Shown: one piece after another, positions 13,600-26,095 of the stretch
Numbering within the stretch: position 1 is the first letter of the stretch
Layout of the letters: every line of letters starts with the position of its first letter
Assembly (NCBI GenBank): GCA_009823395.1
Contig: CM020501.1
Coordinates: 27,989,361-28,053,360, forward strand
From: Thamnaconus septentrionalis
Taxonomy: Eukaryota > Chordata > Actinopteri > Tetraodontiformes > Monacanthidae
Length of the DNA: 64,000 nt
Direction: 5' to 3'
Position numbers and translations under genes: made by a program
The notes under the pieces: model-generated
What the model was told of the DNA's origin: nothing
What the model saw: the letters and a program-made list of their open reading frames with translations, nothing else
The model's database searches: none

Positions 13600-14045
13600 A
13601 CTGAACCTTCAAGAACGACATGGTACCACCTGTCCAATGTGGAACCGGCCAATCAAATATGGAACCGGCCAATCAAATTTCATCATTGTCAATGGAGCCA
13701 GGTGTCAAGCAGTGTTCTACTTACAAATAAAAGAGTGAAATTCTGTTTGGGCTACGCTCGCTTTTGTGAAACGGATTGGGTGAGAATGAGGGGTACGTCG
13801 GTGAACAACATCATGATTCTGGATGTTCAATGTCGCCCCCGATCCTTCAAAAAGGACGTCCTTGAAAGTCCTCCAAGGAAGTTGGGCAAGTTACAAGACG
13901 ACTTGTCTCATGTGGAACTGGCCAATCAGATTTCATTGCTGCCAACAGGGCCAGTTGTCAACAGTGCAACGTTTGCTGTCTGCGTCGTTGCACACAAGCA
14001 AAAGAGTGAAATTGGATTAGGTGTACCGGAAGAAGCAGAAGCAGT
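13600..14045. repeat. diverged tandem duplication with CCAAT boxes
   Basis: Two units of about 250-270 bp share GGAACCGGCCAATCA versus GGAACTGGCCAATCA, a TTTCAT...TTG...CAA...GCCAG segment, and AAAAGAGTGAAATT (near 13727 and 14003). Unit 1 carries an extra local copy of the GGAACCGGCCAATCAAAT block. The drift indicates an old duplication. GGCCAATCA is an NF-Y-type motif. Confidence 0.6.
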
Positions 14046-15268
14046 CGGAGCGACATTGAAGTGAGTTTGCGTGAACTTGTAAGCTTCACAGATATCAAAC
14101 CAGACGAGGTGCAATCACCAAAACATGTCTTCCGCGAGCATAAAATGTTGGGATTCTTTTTGTGTTTTTCCCCCTTGACCGTCCAACACCAACAGAGAAT
14201 ACCACGAATTCCATCATGTGCACCACTTCTCCCCTGGCTAAGCCTCGCATTATGCACACTCTGCATGCCGTGGAAAAAACATGCTCGAGCCGGTCAGAGA
14301 AAAATGTGGATCTGAGCTGTGACATCGAGCAGCCACAAAAAATAGAAAAGTGGAAAATCTTACTGATGACAAAAGAAACCTTAAACGGTTGACCACCAAC
14401 CACTATATCCTGAAGGCTTCACATTCAACAACAACAAAGGCAACGAAACATTCTTTGGTTGGGAATTAGAAAAAGAAAGTAGCTATGTCTTATTCCTAGA
14501 TTCCCTGAAACAAGCTTAAACCTTACTGGGAGTTCGATGATCCATTTGGATATTTACAGCCTTGAAGATGCGCTGACAAACAAATCAACAAAACAATAGT
14601 CAAATATTTGACTGAGCACCTGCATATGGGGGGTTGTGTCTTTTATCCTGGGAGGCATCCGTGCCCTTTTGTGACATCACAAAGAGTCTTTTCCCCAGGA
14701 GAAAATAGTCCCTAGGTGAACTCTTGAAGCTGAGTGTAATTCGAAGGCGAAGAAGTGAGTGTTTCATGAGGTGGAGAAAGCAGAGGGAAAAAAAGGGAAG
14801 GAAGCCCGCTGCCACCGTGCTGCTCTCCCGGATCGCTCCGCTTCGCGCTGCTTTTATCCCGACAGCTTCACCCCGGGGGGAAGAATCAGACGCTCGCCCG
14901 CTCTCCTGACGACTACGCCGGAGAGCCGAGCGCGTGCTATTACAGGTATTACACCAAATTGCCTGCGGATAGGTGAAGGGGATTATCGCGCTTTTGGGTC
15001 AATACTTCCTCTGAGCTGTTTGGCGGCGGGAGCCCGGCGGCGATTAGGCCTTTGTCTGTCAATCCGACTTCAGAGGGGGGGTGGTTATCACACACTCTGA
15101 CATGCACGCACGCACGCACGCACACCCACCCACACACACCCCTTCAAGACAAGGAGATATGCCTAACCACTGCTTTCTGTCAGCGCAAACACTCACGCAG
15201 AAACGGCTGTGATTACGGCCCATAGGTACATCAAGGGCGCCGTTCACTAAAAGAGGTATTTGATTGAA
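14046..15268. other. intergenic, GC-rich block near 14.8-15.1 kb
   Basis: The stretch 14880-15075, with GGATAGGTGAAGGGGATTAT and GGCGATTAGGCC, is non-repetitive and could be a conserved element. The remainder shows nothing recognisable. Confidence 0.4.
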
Positions 15269-15294
15269 CGCACACGCACGCACGCACACGCACG

Positions 15295-15350
<56 letters not shown>
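15269..15350. repeat. CACG/(CA)25 microsatellite
   Basis: Imperfect CACG units merge into a pure CA run from 15299. Confidence 0.95.
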
Positions 15351-15356
<6 letters not shown>

Positions 15357-15953
15357 CGTCTGGTAAGATGTGACAGGTGAGAAATGCAGAAATGGACGTG
15401 TCACCAGTACGTTGACACAGGTCAAGGTGCTGGTTTTCCTTTCTTTCAATATATATATATATTTCTTATTCTTGTGTGTGTGTGTGTGCGTGTGTGTGTT
15501 GGGTTGGTTGGTGGGGGGGGGGGGGGGTGGAATGGATCCGTTTTTGCAGTTTTCACAATTGCCAAAAAAAAAAACCTAAAAAATACAATTGACCTTTGGT
15601 GAGACAAAGTTAATTAATTCTTGTTTTTTGAATCTTTTAAATTCTCGTTTTCACTTGTAGGGACTCATGGGCCGTTTGTTTGGACGTTTGGTCTGACACT
15701 GTGCAGGTGTAGCCCTGGGTAAAATCAGGCATGTTAAAAACACAGTTAAAATAAATAAATGAATAAATAAATAGCAGTTAGGGTTAAAAAGAAACAGTTC
15801 ATGATAAATAAGTTTGTAATTAAAAGGCCACTTCAGATTAAAAGTATGACGGAGTGATTCAGCGGTAGGGGGTGAGTTCTGTGTAGTATATGTGTTTTCC
15901 AAGATGCATATAACATGTTTGATGCGTTGTCTGTGAATAATTGTGACTGTATA
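15351..15953. other. intergenic, small low-complexity runs
   Basis: GT and G runs at about 15474-15529 and AAAT repeats at about 15749-15772. No gene recognised. Confidence 0.45.
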
Positions 15954-16650
15954 TGTAATAATGTCCCGGGGATACTGAAGAAATAGACATGTTGAACGAA
16001 ATGTATTTTATTTTTAAAAGCTGATGTGAAGGCGTGGTTGAGGTGAGCGGAACGGAAGAGAGAGTAAGAGTGAGTCGAAGCGGAGAAGGTGCGAGGAGGA
16101 CGAAAAAACGGAGAAGTAAATTGTTGTCAAAGTTTGTCATTATAGTCATTTAAGTGTTCGACCTGAACTCGTTTGAAGGCTGAGTGGTGACTTTTAAGCT
16201 GGTGTCGAGTGGAGAACTCGACACGACGGACGCAAGAAGAGGAGATTGCACGCCGTTGCTGACGAAGTGGCTGCTAACACTGAACTTGGTGGACGAGCTA
16301 GCGGCTAGCAACCCCGTGGGCCGAGTCGGTGAGAGCGGGTGTGCAACGGAGCGAGCCGAGGTGGATGGTCGACTACGTTGGAGCCGAGCCGAGGGCGATC
16401 GTCAGCCACCGAGCGAGCGGTACCGAGACGGCCTGCGCCTGGAGCTTCTCTGCGGTCCCGTGGATCCTCCCTTCCCCTGCTTTAGTTATTCTACTCACCT
16501 GAGGTACAGCTACACATTTTTTTTGGCCTAAAAGGTGAAGCAGCCATTAGTTTTCGGCTACCACGCACCCGAGCGACGTCCAGGCCTGCTACGGTAACTT
16601 GAATATTGCCGGCCATTTTATTTTATATTATTGGGGGCCCCAAATCGTAA
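15954..16650 (+). repeat. possible solo LTR or retroelement fragment
   Basis: The segment starts TGTAATAATG, ends CGTAACA just after GGGGGCCCC, and carries a CpG-rich core (16170-16460) between AT-rich flanks. TGT...ACA ends fit an LTR, but no clear target duplication, internal domain or partner copy was seen. It could instead be an isolated CpG island. The reading frame at 16184-16531 matches no family I know. Confidence 0.25.
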
Positions 16651-16659
16651 CAGTGTATT

Positions 16660-17427
16660 GTGTGATTTTTGTTTATGTGAAAGAAGTCGGTTTACCAATG
16701 TGTATTTTCTGAGTTAATTTTTTTGAGTAAACTTTTTTATTTTATTTTATTTTTCTTAAAATTTCTTAATTATTTTGTTTTAAGTTCATTGAGGTAAATG
16801 AGAAATTTAGAAAAACTGGTTGAGCAGACACATACGTTTAAATGGGTTTCAATTCATTATTAAAGTGTGTATATTTGATGTGTAAAAATTTGGTTTAAAA
16901 AAGGGTCACACAGTAGTGGAAATAATTGATTTCCATACATTTAAGTTCATTGTAGAAACCTTGTTTATCATTTCATATTTTAGAAAGAGCTCAGGTTAGC
17001 CACCTCTCCTAATAGTAAAATACACTAGAGAGGCGCTACACAGGGAATCTAATGTCTGCCTGCAAAGTTGATTTGCCGTTCAGGTTGAAATCAGGCATCT
17101 CTGGGTGGGTTTTGCATCTCCACCTCCGTCTCCTCCTCGTCGCTCCAAGCAAGACAGGGGAGAAAGAGAGCAAGTGCACCGCTCTTTTATTCTTCAGCAT
17201 GTGTCCGCAGAATAAATTAAGTCCTACTGGGGTGGTGAGTGGGGTTCGCCTCGTTCAAAAGGGTATCTGTAATTCACCGGCCGTTGGGAGGCAGGTTCCT
17301 TTTCTCTATCGGGCACTCAGTCCCTCTGCTCCTCCACCTCTTCCTCCTTCTCCTACTCTTCTTCCTGCACACCACTCACAGCGTGTTTAACTGGGCCGAT
17401 TCTAAGTGCAATTCCCCTGAACGTTTA
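16660..17427. other. intergenic, AT-rich, nothing recognised
   Basis: AT-rich to about 17040, then a balanced stretch. No gene found. Confidence 0.45.
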
Positions 17428-18290
17428 GGGCCAGATCCACAAAGCGATTGCCCGGCTTTTGTGCCAGAAAATCCGTGTAAATAGCGCCAAAAACGGTGAT
17501 TCCAATCCACAGAGGGGACGCAAACGTGAAAATCGTCGGAAAATGCGCAGGTAGCGGCAGGGCTGCGCCAGACTTATTTGAATGTATTTAAATGAGTCAT
17601 TTCGCGCCAAAGGACACCCCCTTCTATGCAAATATGCCTCATTCAAACAGCGGCAGATCCAGAAAGAGTTTGCGCTCGTGTCCGCACGCAGTTCGACAGA
17701 CGGAGACACCGCAAGCCAAAACCAGGCGCAGTTTCTATCTGTCAAAGTGTTTCTTGCTTCTGAGTGAAACTTTCCTCTCTGAAAAGCTTGAAATATATAT
17801 ATGGCTCCCAAAATCTTATATATAGATAGGCATAGACTACAGTATATATGCCAATATTTTAGATAGGCTATGAAAAATACAAATGGTACTCAGGTGTTGG
17901 TGATTGTCTTGCTTATATAATGACTAACGCGTCTTGCGTCTTGACTTTCTTTCCATTATGGCAGCAGTCTTGGTAAGACGGAGGAGGCATCGTAATGCCA
18001 GGCGCGCACAGGAGCGCGTTTATCGTAGCAGAGTTTCGCTGTTTGACCTCCGAGAACGGGGAATTTTAAAGCGATACAGGTTGCCGGGAGACACAATTCT
18101 TGCCTTGCTGGAGGATATAAACGTGCATCCATGAACACAAACAAAACACATGCACTCGCGAACAGCCTTTGGCGCAAACTGCTCTCAGGTTGCCAGTCCG
18201 CAACATTTGCACCTGTTTCAGGTGCCGCATTTGTGGGCGTGTTTGCGCCTGCATGTCATTAGGGCAAAAACCTTTGTGGATACCCGCATC
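17428..18290 (+). mobile_element. internally deleted PIF/Harbinger transposon
   Basis: The left end GGGCCAGATCCACAAAGCG and the inverted right end (minus-strand ATCCACAAAGGTTTTTGCCC) are typical Harbinger termini of fish. A TTA that could be the target triplet precedes the left end. Between them lie GCGC-rich subterminal sequence and the start of a transposase gene (17958-18134). Most of the transposase and the whole second gene are missing, so the copy cannot move by itself. Confidence 0.7.
17958..18134 (+). pseudogene. N-terminal fragment of a PIF/Harbinger-type transposase
   Basis: Fifty-eight codons from ATG to TGA. After a basic start (VRRRRHRNARRAQERVY) comes SLFDLRERGILKRYRLPGDT ILALLEDI. 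The pattern acidic/hydrophobic...RYRLPRD.I..L...I is the conserved start of HARBI1-like transposases. A full protein is about 350 residues with a DDE catalytic triad; none of the catalytic part is present. Its place inside matching terminal repeats supports the call. Confidence 0.65.
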
Positions 18291-20879
18291 TGACACTGAC
18301 ACCGATGTCCCCGTTTGCAGAAGTTCGAGGTAAAGTGTAAAATACTACCCTACCCTATACATAAATTATATGCACACACACACACACACACATATACAGT
18401 ATGTATATATATATATATATATATATATAAGTATATATTGATATAAAAATACACATATAGCAATGGTCTTGCTTGCTATATGTATGCTATATTTTTAAGG
18501 AAGCCGGGTGTGGACAATTGAGGCTGCCTGAGATTGCATTTCCAACGTAGAAGGTGAACCAGGCACCCAGGTTTGTGTGCGCAGGCCTATGTAGTTCGCT
18601 GGAAAGCTCCGGAGAGGGAGGCCGAGGGCATGAGTGTCTAAAATTTTGACCACTTGATCGCAGAATTGTACACACTGAACCTTTTAGCAGGTTTGAACGT
18701 GCCATTGAAATATTAGCAGGGGCTATCAGCTTTTATGTGCCACCGCTGAAGCGATTAGAGCTGTTTAATTTTAAAAACATTTTTTTTCTTCTAATTGTTT
18801 TGGACCGTTCCCTTCTGAAGCAACTCTGAGTCGGCTGAGCGTTAATCCTGCTGATGTTTTCATGGGAACGCTAACAGTGGGGGGGCTGCGGCCTGAGGAT
18901 GGCAGGGTTTTTTGCCGCTCTACTTTATTGTGCGTTCATGAAAGAAGGAGGGAGAGAGAGAGAGAGAAAAACAACCTGAGCCTAATGGGATTTGGTGATA
19001 AGAAATGAGCGGCACCGGGGTCCCTTCCCTTTTGTCTCTATCTGGTGAGTTCAATGGCTCAGCCAATCATGGAGCACAGGGCCTTGGTTGCCCGAGAGAC
19101 GGTTGGGAGAGAACACGGGCCAGTGTGAGTGTCGCCGTGGTAAATGGGTGGGAGCGGGGGAAAAGGGGGTGCACGGCGCTCACCCAAGATGTGGCCCGTG
19201 TCGTGGACTCAAACTTTTGTCAAATGCTGCTGTCTTTTTCTTCAGGTTGATTGGATTCAAGGGGTTCATGTGAGTGAATGGAGAGGAGGTGGGAAAAAGG
19301 CTTTGGGGCCAACAGTTGTGGAATCGGCTCAGTGTGCGGAACACACCCATATATTATCCTTAAGTGGGTGTGCGCTTTGGCAGCCTTGTGTAGCCGCAAT
19401 GCTAACGGACAGTTGGTCGAACAGTCGGGTCGCGAGCATTGTTGTGTTTTTTCTTGAAATTTTCACACAAGCATCTAAAAGAGCCATGTTTATTTTGAGC
19501 ATGCGGGGGACTACGCAGTCACATTGTGAATTACCTCGGTATTTTGACGCTTCCAGGCACATGTTTCTTTCAGCTCTGACCGACAATCCCCCCCGGTCCT
19601 CCACCCCCAGGATGCAAGATATAAAAAAAGTAAAATTTCTATTTTCGGTTCCAGCCGGAGGATTGCACGACGCCGGTGGATTTCACCACTGGTGAAGGAT
19701 TAGGCTCCGATTTCTGCGGCAGTTACAGCCTTGGGGGTGTGTGGAGGGGAACGTGGGTAGGGGCTCCGAACGCCGAGGCCACAGAGCTGAGCTGAATCGC
19801 ACAATGGTAACAATGGGGAAGGAGAGTGAGCGCTGAGATGGAAGGGTTGAGGGTGTGTGTGGGTGTGTGTGGGTGTGTGTGTGTGTGTTAGGGGGCGGGG
19901 CGTGAGGGGTCGCTCCTTGGCTCAGTGTTCTCGGCTCCATGGCGGAGTGGAAAACAAGCAAATTACAGAGCGCCGCCGCGCAAGACAGTGGGCCTTGTCA
20001 ATTCAACCTGCCAGCGGAGGATTTCCGAAATTACCGGCGGTGCACTGGGAGGGCCCGGCCTTTCGCTCTGCTGCCACTCTGGCAGAGAGTCGGGGGGGAC
20101 AGCGATCCCATCAATTGTGTTGCCAACTTTCATTCAGAAAAATAAAGGGCGCCTCCCGCACTGCTCGGGGCCATGACCATCACAGGCCAGTGACTCGGCA
20201 GTTGTGGTAAATCACAACTCTCAATTGAGTTTAAAAAAAGTATGTGGTTTGAACTGCTTTGTTACCAACATACATTAGAAATAAGTTAAATGTTTAAATT
20301 GTAATTGAAATTGAAGTTTTTTTAAATGAACATGCAGTATTATTACACAACAATTAATAAAGTGCAGGATGGATTGCTTTCACAAAGGAATTACTGTAAA
20401 TAAATAAAGCTGAAACGAACAAGTGACCCTGATTCATAGCCTACTCTATGCAAGCTACGCAGCCAGCTGTTGTGAATGGGTTGCACAATGGTATTGCCTG
20501 CAGCTACGTAGATTACGGTTTTGAACACAAACTCGGATGGATAGAAACAAACGGGAGTTTGCATCCAAAATAAATTTATGTTCAAGACACCTCAGAAAAA
20601 CGTGACAAACCCCGTCCCGCATCGATTCAAAACGGGACGCACAATTTCATTGTCAAATATGGGACAATTCTGTATTTTAAGGGATGGCTTGCAACTCTAC
20701 CCGTCAACTGTCCGCCGCGAACCAGAAACAGGAAATGGTTCGTGACCATCTGCACACCCAAAGCAACATTCCTTACTTCTGAACAAAATTGTCCCAAATA
20801 CACCCCTCTGTCTTCCCTGTGCAACATATTTGTCAATTTGTCAAAAAATATAAGACACTGATAGGCTACTGATATTTTT
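18291..20879. other. intergenic with microsatellites and possible elements
   Basis: CA and TA runs at 18373-18391 and 18406-18430. A block at 18690-18790 with GCGATTAGAGC and TTTAATTTTAAA, and another at 19940-20150, are non-repetitive and may be conserved. A region at 20610-20850 contains opposed GGGACAATT and AATTGTCCC motifs that hint at an old inverted-repeat element. No gene. Confidence 0.4.
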
Positions 20880-21020
20880 CACGTTTTAGCTAGCTAGAAG
20901 CTAGCCGAGATTTCATCCCTCTAAACCAATCGTGTTTGCCTTTAGCCAGCGAGAAGCTAGCCGGCATCTCGACCTTCTCAAAGATCACGATCTCTGAACC
21001 GATCGTGTTCAGCTTTTGCG
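20880..21020. repeat. imperfect tandem duplication
   Basis: Two units share AGAAGCTAGCCG, a following CTCTAAACCAATCGTGTTT versus CTCTGAACCGATCGTGTTC, and a GCTTT end. The second unit carries an extra segment. Confidence 0.5.
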
Positions 21021-24000
21021 ATCGCAGAAATAACCCCCCACCCCAGCTACCCACCACGCCACTGAGCGATGATTCTAATTTCCTGTGTCATTGTGATCCA
21101 GCCTGTTTCTTCAGCAGGCAATAAGTGAGGACGGCAGGACGGACAAAAGCTCAAATTTATGTCTCGGGGTAACTATGAAGAAAGAAAGGAGCAGAAGAAA
21201 AAGCTGAATATTATTAGTGTTGCAGCATGAAAGCTGAGCAAACACTGGTAATTTGTCATTGAAGGAAATGATCACACACACACACACACACACACGCATG
21301 CACGAGGACGCACACACACACACACACGTGCGCACACACACAAAAAACACGTCCGACCGTAATGACATTTAAATGGCTCATTTGAAGATAAAAGGCCCGC
21401 TGGCATCAAATGGATCCTTGTTACCATAATAGCAAACAACTAACAAGAAATGAAGCGGCTTTAAAAGCCATGCCTCATATTTGTCTCCGCGAGCACAATA
21501 AGAACGCAAACAAATATCGGCAACAAAACGGCGATCTAAACTGTCTTTTCACGCTAACGCATTGTGATGAGGTTTGCCAATTTATGCCCCGAGCAGCGGT
21601 CAGAGGAAATTAGTGCGCGCTATTGGCTTGAGAATTCATGAAAAAAAGACAAAAAATACCAAGAGGTATTTATCAGGGAGAATTGTTGCAATATCATATA
21701 ATGAAAACACTATTTAAAAAGAAGGTTGAAAAGGGATGTTTAATTAAACCTAACAGGGCCTTTGTTCAAACTTTTCACTTTTACGTCAAGAACGTAACAA
21801 AACTAGAAGATACTTTGTTTTCCACAGCAGTTTTTTTTTTCCATTTATTGTTTATTCGTGTCCAACTTTTACGGTAAAAAGTCTGAACATTGTGTTGATT
21901 TATGTTACGGACAGAAAATTTTTGGGGACAAAGATTGTAAGGCGTTAAAAGAGGAATAAGAAGAATTAGAGGACTGCATAATTTCTAAGAAGTTTTTAGA
22001 TAATACCTTTGAAGAAATATATATATTTTTTTCTCTTTTTTCAATTCTTTTTGACAAACTTTGTTCCACCCCATAGTTCAAAGACAGCACCACCATCTCA
22101 AAGACCTTCTTTGCGAACGCTCTTGCTGTGTCTTAGTCAAGGATTAAACGTCTGAGAGTTTTCACTCAACTTTTGTTGGAGAGTTCAGACCTTGGGAGTT
22201 GAGACTCGGCGGTCTGTGGGGGGTAAAATGAAATGAAAGTGGCACAGCATTGTGTCAGCCTATTTAATTGGATTCAAAGGTTTGAATGTGCTGGAGGCGG
22301 GGGGGGAAACAATATTACAATGTTAAAACCAATAAAGGGAATCAGGTTTAGTCAAGACAATTGGTGAAGACTGACATCAAAAAAGTTTCTATCTTTGTGA
22401 TTGTTGGAACTTTTTAGCACACAACCTATTCTAACTGCTGCAAGAGTACAAATACCATTTTGCTATGTTCACCATTTGGCTTATTGAAGAAAGCTCATAC
22501 AAAAATTCAGTTCACTAAACAAGTGCAGATAAAAACGGTGCCAAACACATGAGCCTGATTTCGTTTAATGTAATCCGCAAAAGACAACATGATTTATTAT
22601 GAGATACTAAGAGACTGGCTGCAGTGTTTTGTACTAACTTTGTCACTTGACAATTTCCACCGAACAGTGACGGCTGCTGGGGAAGTGCAGGTAGCCGGGT
22701 TGTTTAGGAGTCTATGGCCACCATTAGTGTCACTGGAGCCTGTGACTTTCTTGCCGGGAGGCAGCAGCAGGACATTTTACTGACGACGTCTTCCCCAAAA
22801 AATAAATTAATATATATTAAAATTCTTTGGGATTCCTTCCTTTGTCAGTAATTTATGGCAGATAATTCAAATGCGGATGGAGGCGGAGCATCATTCCGGT
22901 TGACTCCACCAACGTGCGTGATGACGTTAATGAAGGTCTACTCTCATTTTCTTCTTTTTCCTCACGTCCTTGTCCTTCCTGCTAGGTTCCAGTTCAAAGT
23001 GTCCCCCAGACCCACCCCCACAAACACACACACAGACATACCATTACGGAAGTATGGAGTAGATCAGAAAGTGGCGGCACAATTTAGGCAAGTTAGCAGA
23101 CCAACCAAGCCATTTATGAAGGATCATTATGGCATGTGGTGTCCCACTACACTTGGGAATTCTGAGATGGAAATGATGGCTTGAATGCATTACCCAGTGT
23201 GTGCGTGTGTGTGTGTGTGTTGTCTGGGTGCAGAGAAGATCAAGGCAAGATCTCACAATAGGTCCTTTTTAAAAGCCCACCTCATGATATATGATACTAT
23301 TAAGATTTTTTTTTCTTTCCAAGGACCAATTACGCCACCGCTACCTACTACCTTAAGTGGCATTGCAGCCATTCAATTTTGCAACATTATGAAGATGGCT
23401 TCCTATATTACAGCGCGGGACCTTCTTTAAGATGTTTTGGCGGCACCGCTCCGTGAGGCCTCAAAGTGCTGCGGGCAATTTGACAAAATTATCAATCCTC
23501 CCGCATTTGGCTGTTACCCCCTCCCCCAACCCACCCTTTTTTTCTCTTGGAGCGATAGCATCTTAAATGGGTGCATCCACCTTTTCCACCGGAAACTATC
23601 TGAACACCAATTACCGGTGGCAAAGTAATGTTCACCTTTGAGAGGCGACACCTTGCTGAGGCTGCCTGTTCAGCGCAGACTGGATGCGTATTACCCGAAC
23701 ATGTTCTGTTTTCCACGTGATAATCTAGACATTAGCTGTAGTAGTCTTTACGTAAATGAAAATATGTCACTTTTACTTGGTCACAGCAATAGGGCCAAAA
23801 GGTGTAAATATGCAAACTTTGCAAGTATCTCGCAACTCATTCCTGGAGGCCTCTGACATTTTTCGCTTTGTCTTGAGCATGCAGACGTCGCTGAAAACAT
23901 CACCTTGGCTGAGAAAAAAAAATGCTTTCTCAAAAATACTCAGACGACAAATATTCCTTAAGCCCTCGACAACGTAAAAATCGAGACAGAGGTGAGAAAA

Positions 24001-25734
24001 ACACGTTCACATTCATTCATGGGGCGATAAAGGAGGAACATTTGTCTTACCTTGAGAGGCAGACTGCATTATCCAACAACCAACGTGCACAAATCAAGCA
24101 TATAATCACTTTACAATTGCCAGAGCCAAAGCTCCACTTCCACTTTATGTCTCACTCTCTGATATCTTGTAATGATAAGTCAAAAATGACCAATAAAAAC
24201 AGCTTCACGTAAAGCCAGCTACCAATCTCATGGGTTTACTGGTAAAAGAATACATAACGCATTGGATGGATGTTTTCTCCGCGGGGCGACGACAGGTTCT
24301 CCATTGCACTTCAGCGGTTGTCAATCCTGCAATCAGCACAGAACTAAGACCAAAGAAGGAAAAACTCTAATGTGCTCTAAAACCATGATTCGCGTATGAG
24401 ACCTACATCTATCCATTATGATGCAACACCGGCTTAACTAAAGGTCTGACAATAAGCTTAAAAATGCTTACTTGATGAGGTTTCTGCCTTCACAATAGTT
24501 TTGCCGTCTTGCTCTGTTGGCTTTAGTATCTTTTCCAGGTGAGCACGTATTTGTTGCGCACTTGAAGGCACCAGGAGCAGTGACGCCGTCGCCCGCCCGG
24601 GTTTACTCACACAAAAGCGTGACGATCACTCTCACAAATGCCTCCGCTGCACTTTCTGACATGACGGCGACGTGTTTGCGCTCTTGCGAGTGTATCACTG
24701 TCTGCTCCTGGTGTCAGATTTCCTAAAAGTGCGGCTCAGATGTTGAAAATGCCGCCACTGTAATGACATCTGTGAGGGTTTTCCTGCCTTGAATTGGTGA
24801 ATTCACCACACACAAGAACATGAGCACACGCACACACAGACGCCGTGATCTCCCATGGAAGTGTTAATGGTACATTGTCAAGCCAAACAAAAGGCCTTAT
24901 CTTCCTTTCCCCTTTCAGCCTGGGTGATTGGCTCTGAAAAAACGGGGAGAAAAGGCCATGTCCTCACACGTGGCACCAAAAATGTCAGCCACCTTCATAT
25001 CTCCATACAAGAAGTGTGTGTGTGTATGTGTGTGTGTGCGCGCACGGAAGATCTACAACATTTATCTGCCTGACAAGGCTGCAGTAGGCACGGACATTTT
25101 CTTGTCACTGTGTCACTGTGATGAAATATACAGACCTCCGTCTATATACAGCAGTAGTATTTAGATGCCTTAGCAACAACGTAATAAAAAAAAAATAGGT
25201 ACAGTCCATGAGTCAGACGATGACATATTCACGGGCAAACATTTTGGGTAGTTGCTCAGCAAACTGTGAAAAGGAGTAAATATAAGTGCTTCGCTATGTG
25301 TTAACAGTTTAAACTAGGAAAACTTGGCTAGTCTATAACTTTTGGTCGTACTTGCAACTTTGTCCGGATGTAATGAAAGTCACAAGTCATGCAGGAGTAA
25401 CGAAAGGAAGATGACTTGACCCAGATGGAGCAAACACAGGGCAGATCACCCAGGGCCCAGGATAGGGCCTTGTGGGACAGAACCAGCGTTCAACCCAAAA
25501 CGGTCGCTGGAAGTTCTGAAATCATCTTGAGAAAACGGATCTTTTCTCCAACGTTTGCGGCAACCTGTTCCAAAGTTTGTCGATGTGCACGCACATTACC
25601 AGATTTGAGAAAGATTGAAGAGCTCCTAAATTAAGATCAACATTATGACATGATTCTCATGTTCAAAAAAATTTTTTTTTTAAAAAGCCCACCGTTCGAC
25701 CTCTTCCCCGTCGGCACCCTTCCCCTCGCGAGCT
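21021..25734. other. intergenic, mixed, no gene seen
   Basis: CA runs at 21271-21295 and about 21309-21345 and a GT run at 23203-23221. Non-repetitive blocks at 21361-21620 (CGCAAACAAATA, GCATTGTGATG), 22575-22790 and 23310-23650 look like noncoding elements. The small frames there lack protein-family motifs. Confidence 0.4.
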
Positions 25735-26095
25735 GTGCGTCAGTAATTGAAGGATCATTTCAGCCACAGGCTACGGCTGAAGACACTAATCAAGACCTTG
25801 TTAAGGCTTGTTAAGGGACAATTGCACATAATTCCTCTAATCCACTGGATATTTAATTAATGAACCAGCAATTATAGCTCAACAACTGTACATCTGGCGC
25901 GTTCCAGCCAGACAGCCAATTTCAGATTGGCGCTGCTGTGCCATTAATTAGTATTTGAAGTAATTTTCAATTATAGATCTGCCTGAATGATGAATCCTGC
26001 TGAGTCTAAGGCCAGGAGGACAGATCAGCCTTGTTGCTCTGCACCAGCTAACTTTGGTGTGGCACACCACCTGCCTGCTGCAATCAAAGCCCAGA
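25735..26095. promoter_or_regulatory. strong candidate conserved noncoding element
   Basis: About 360 bp of non-repetitive sequence dense in homeodomain-type sites: ATTTAATTAATG, CAATTATAGC, CCATTAATTAG and TTCAATTATAG. It also contains AGCCAATTTCAG and GATTGGCGC. It has no open frame of note. The even composition and TAATTA density are those of developmental enhancers. Conservation is an inference that alignment could test. Confidence 0.4.
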
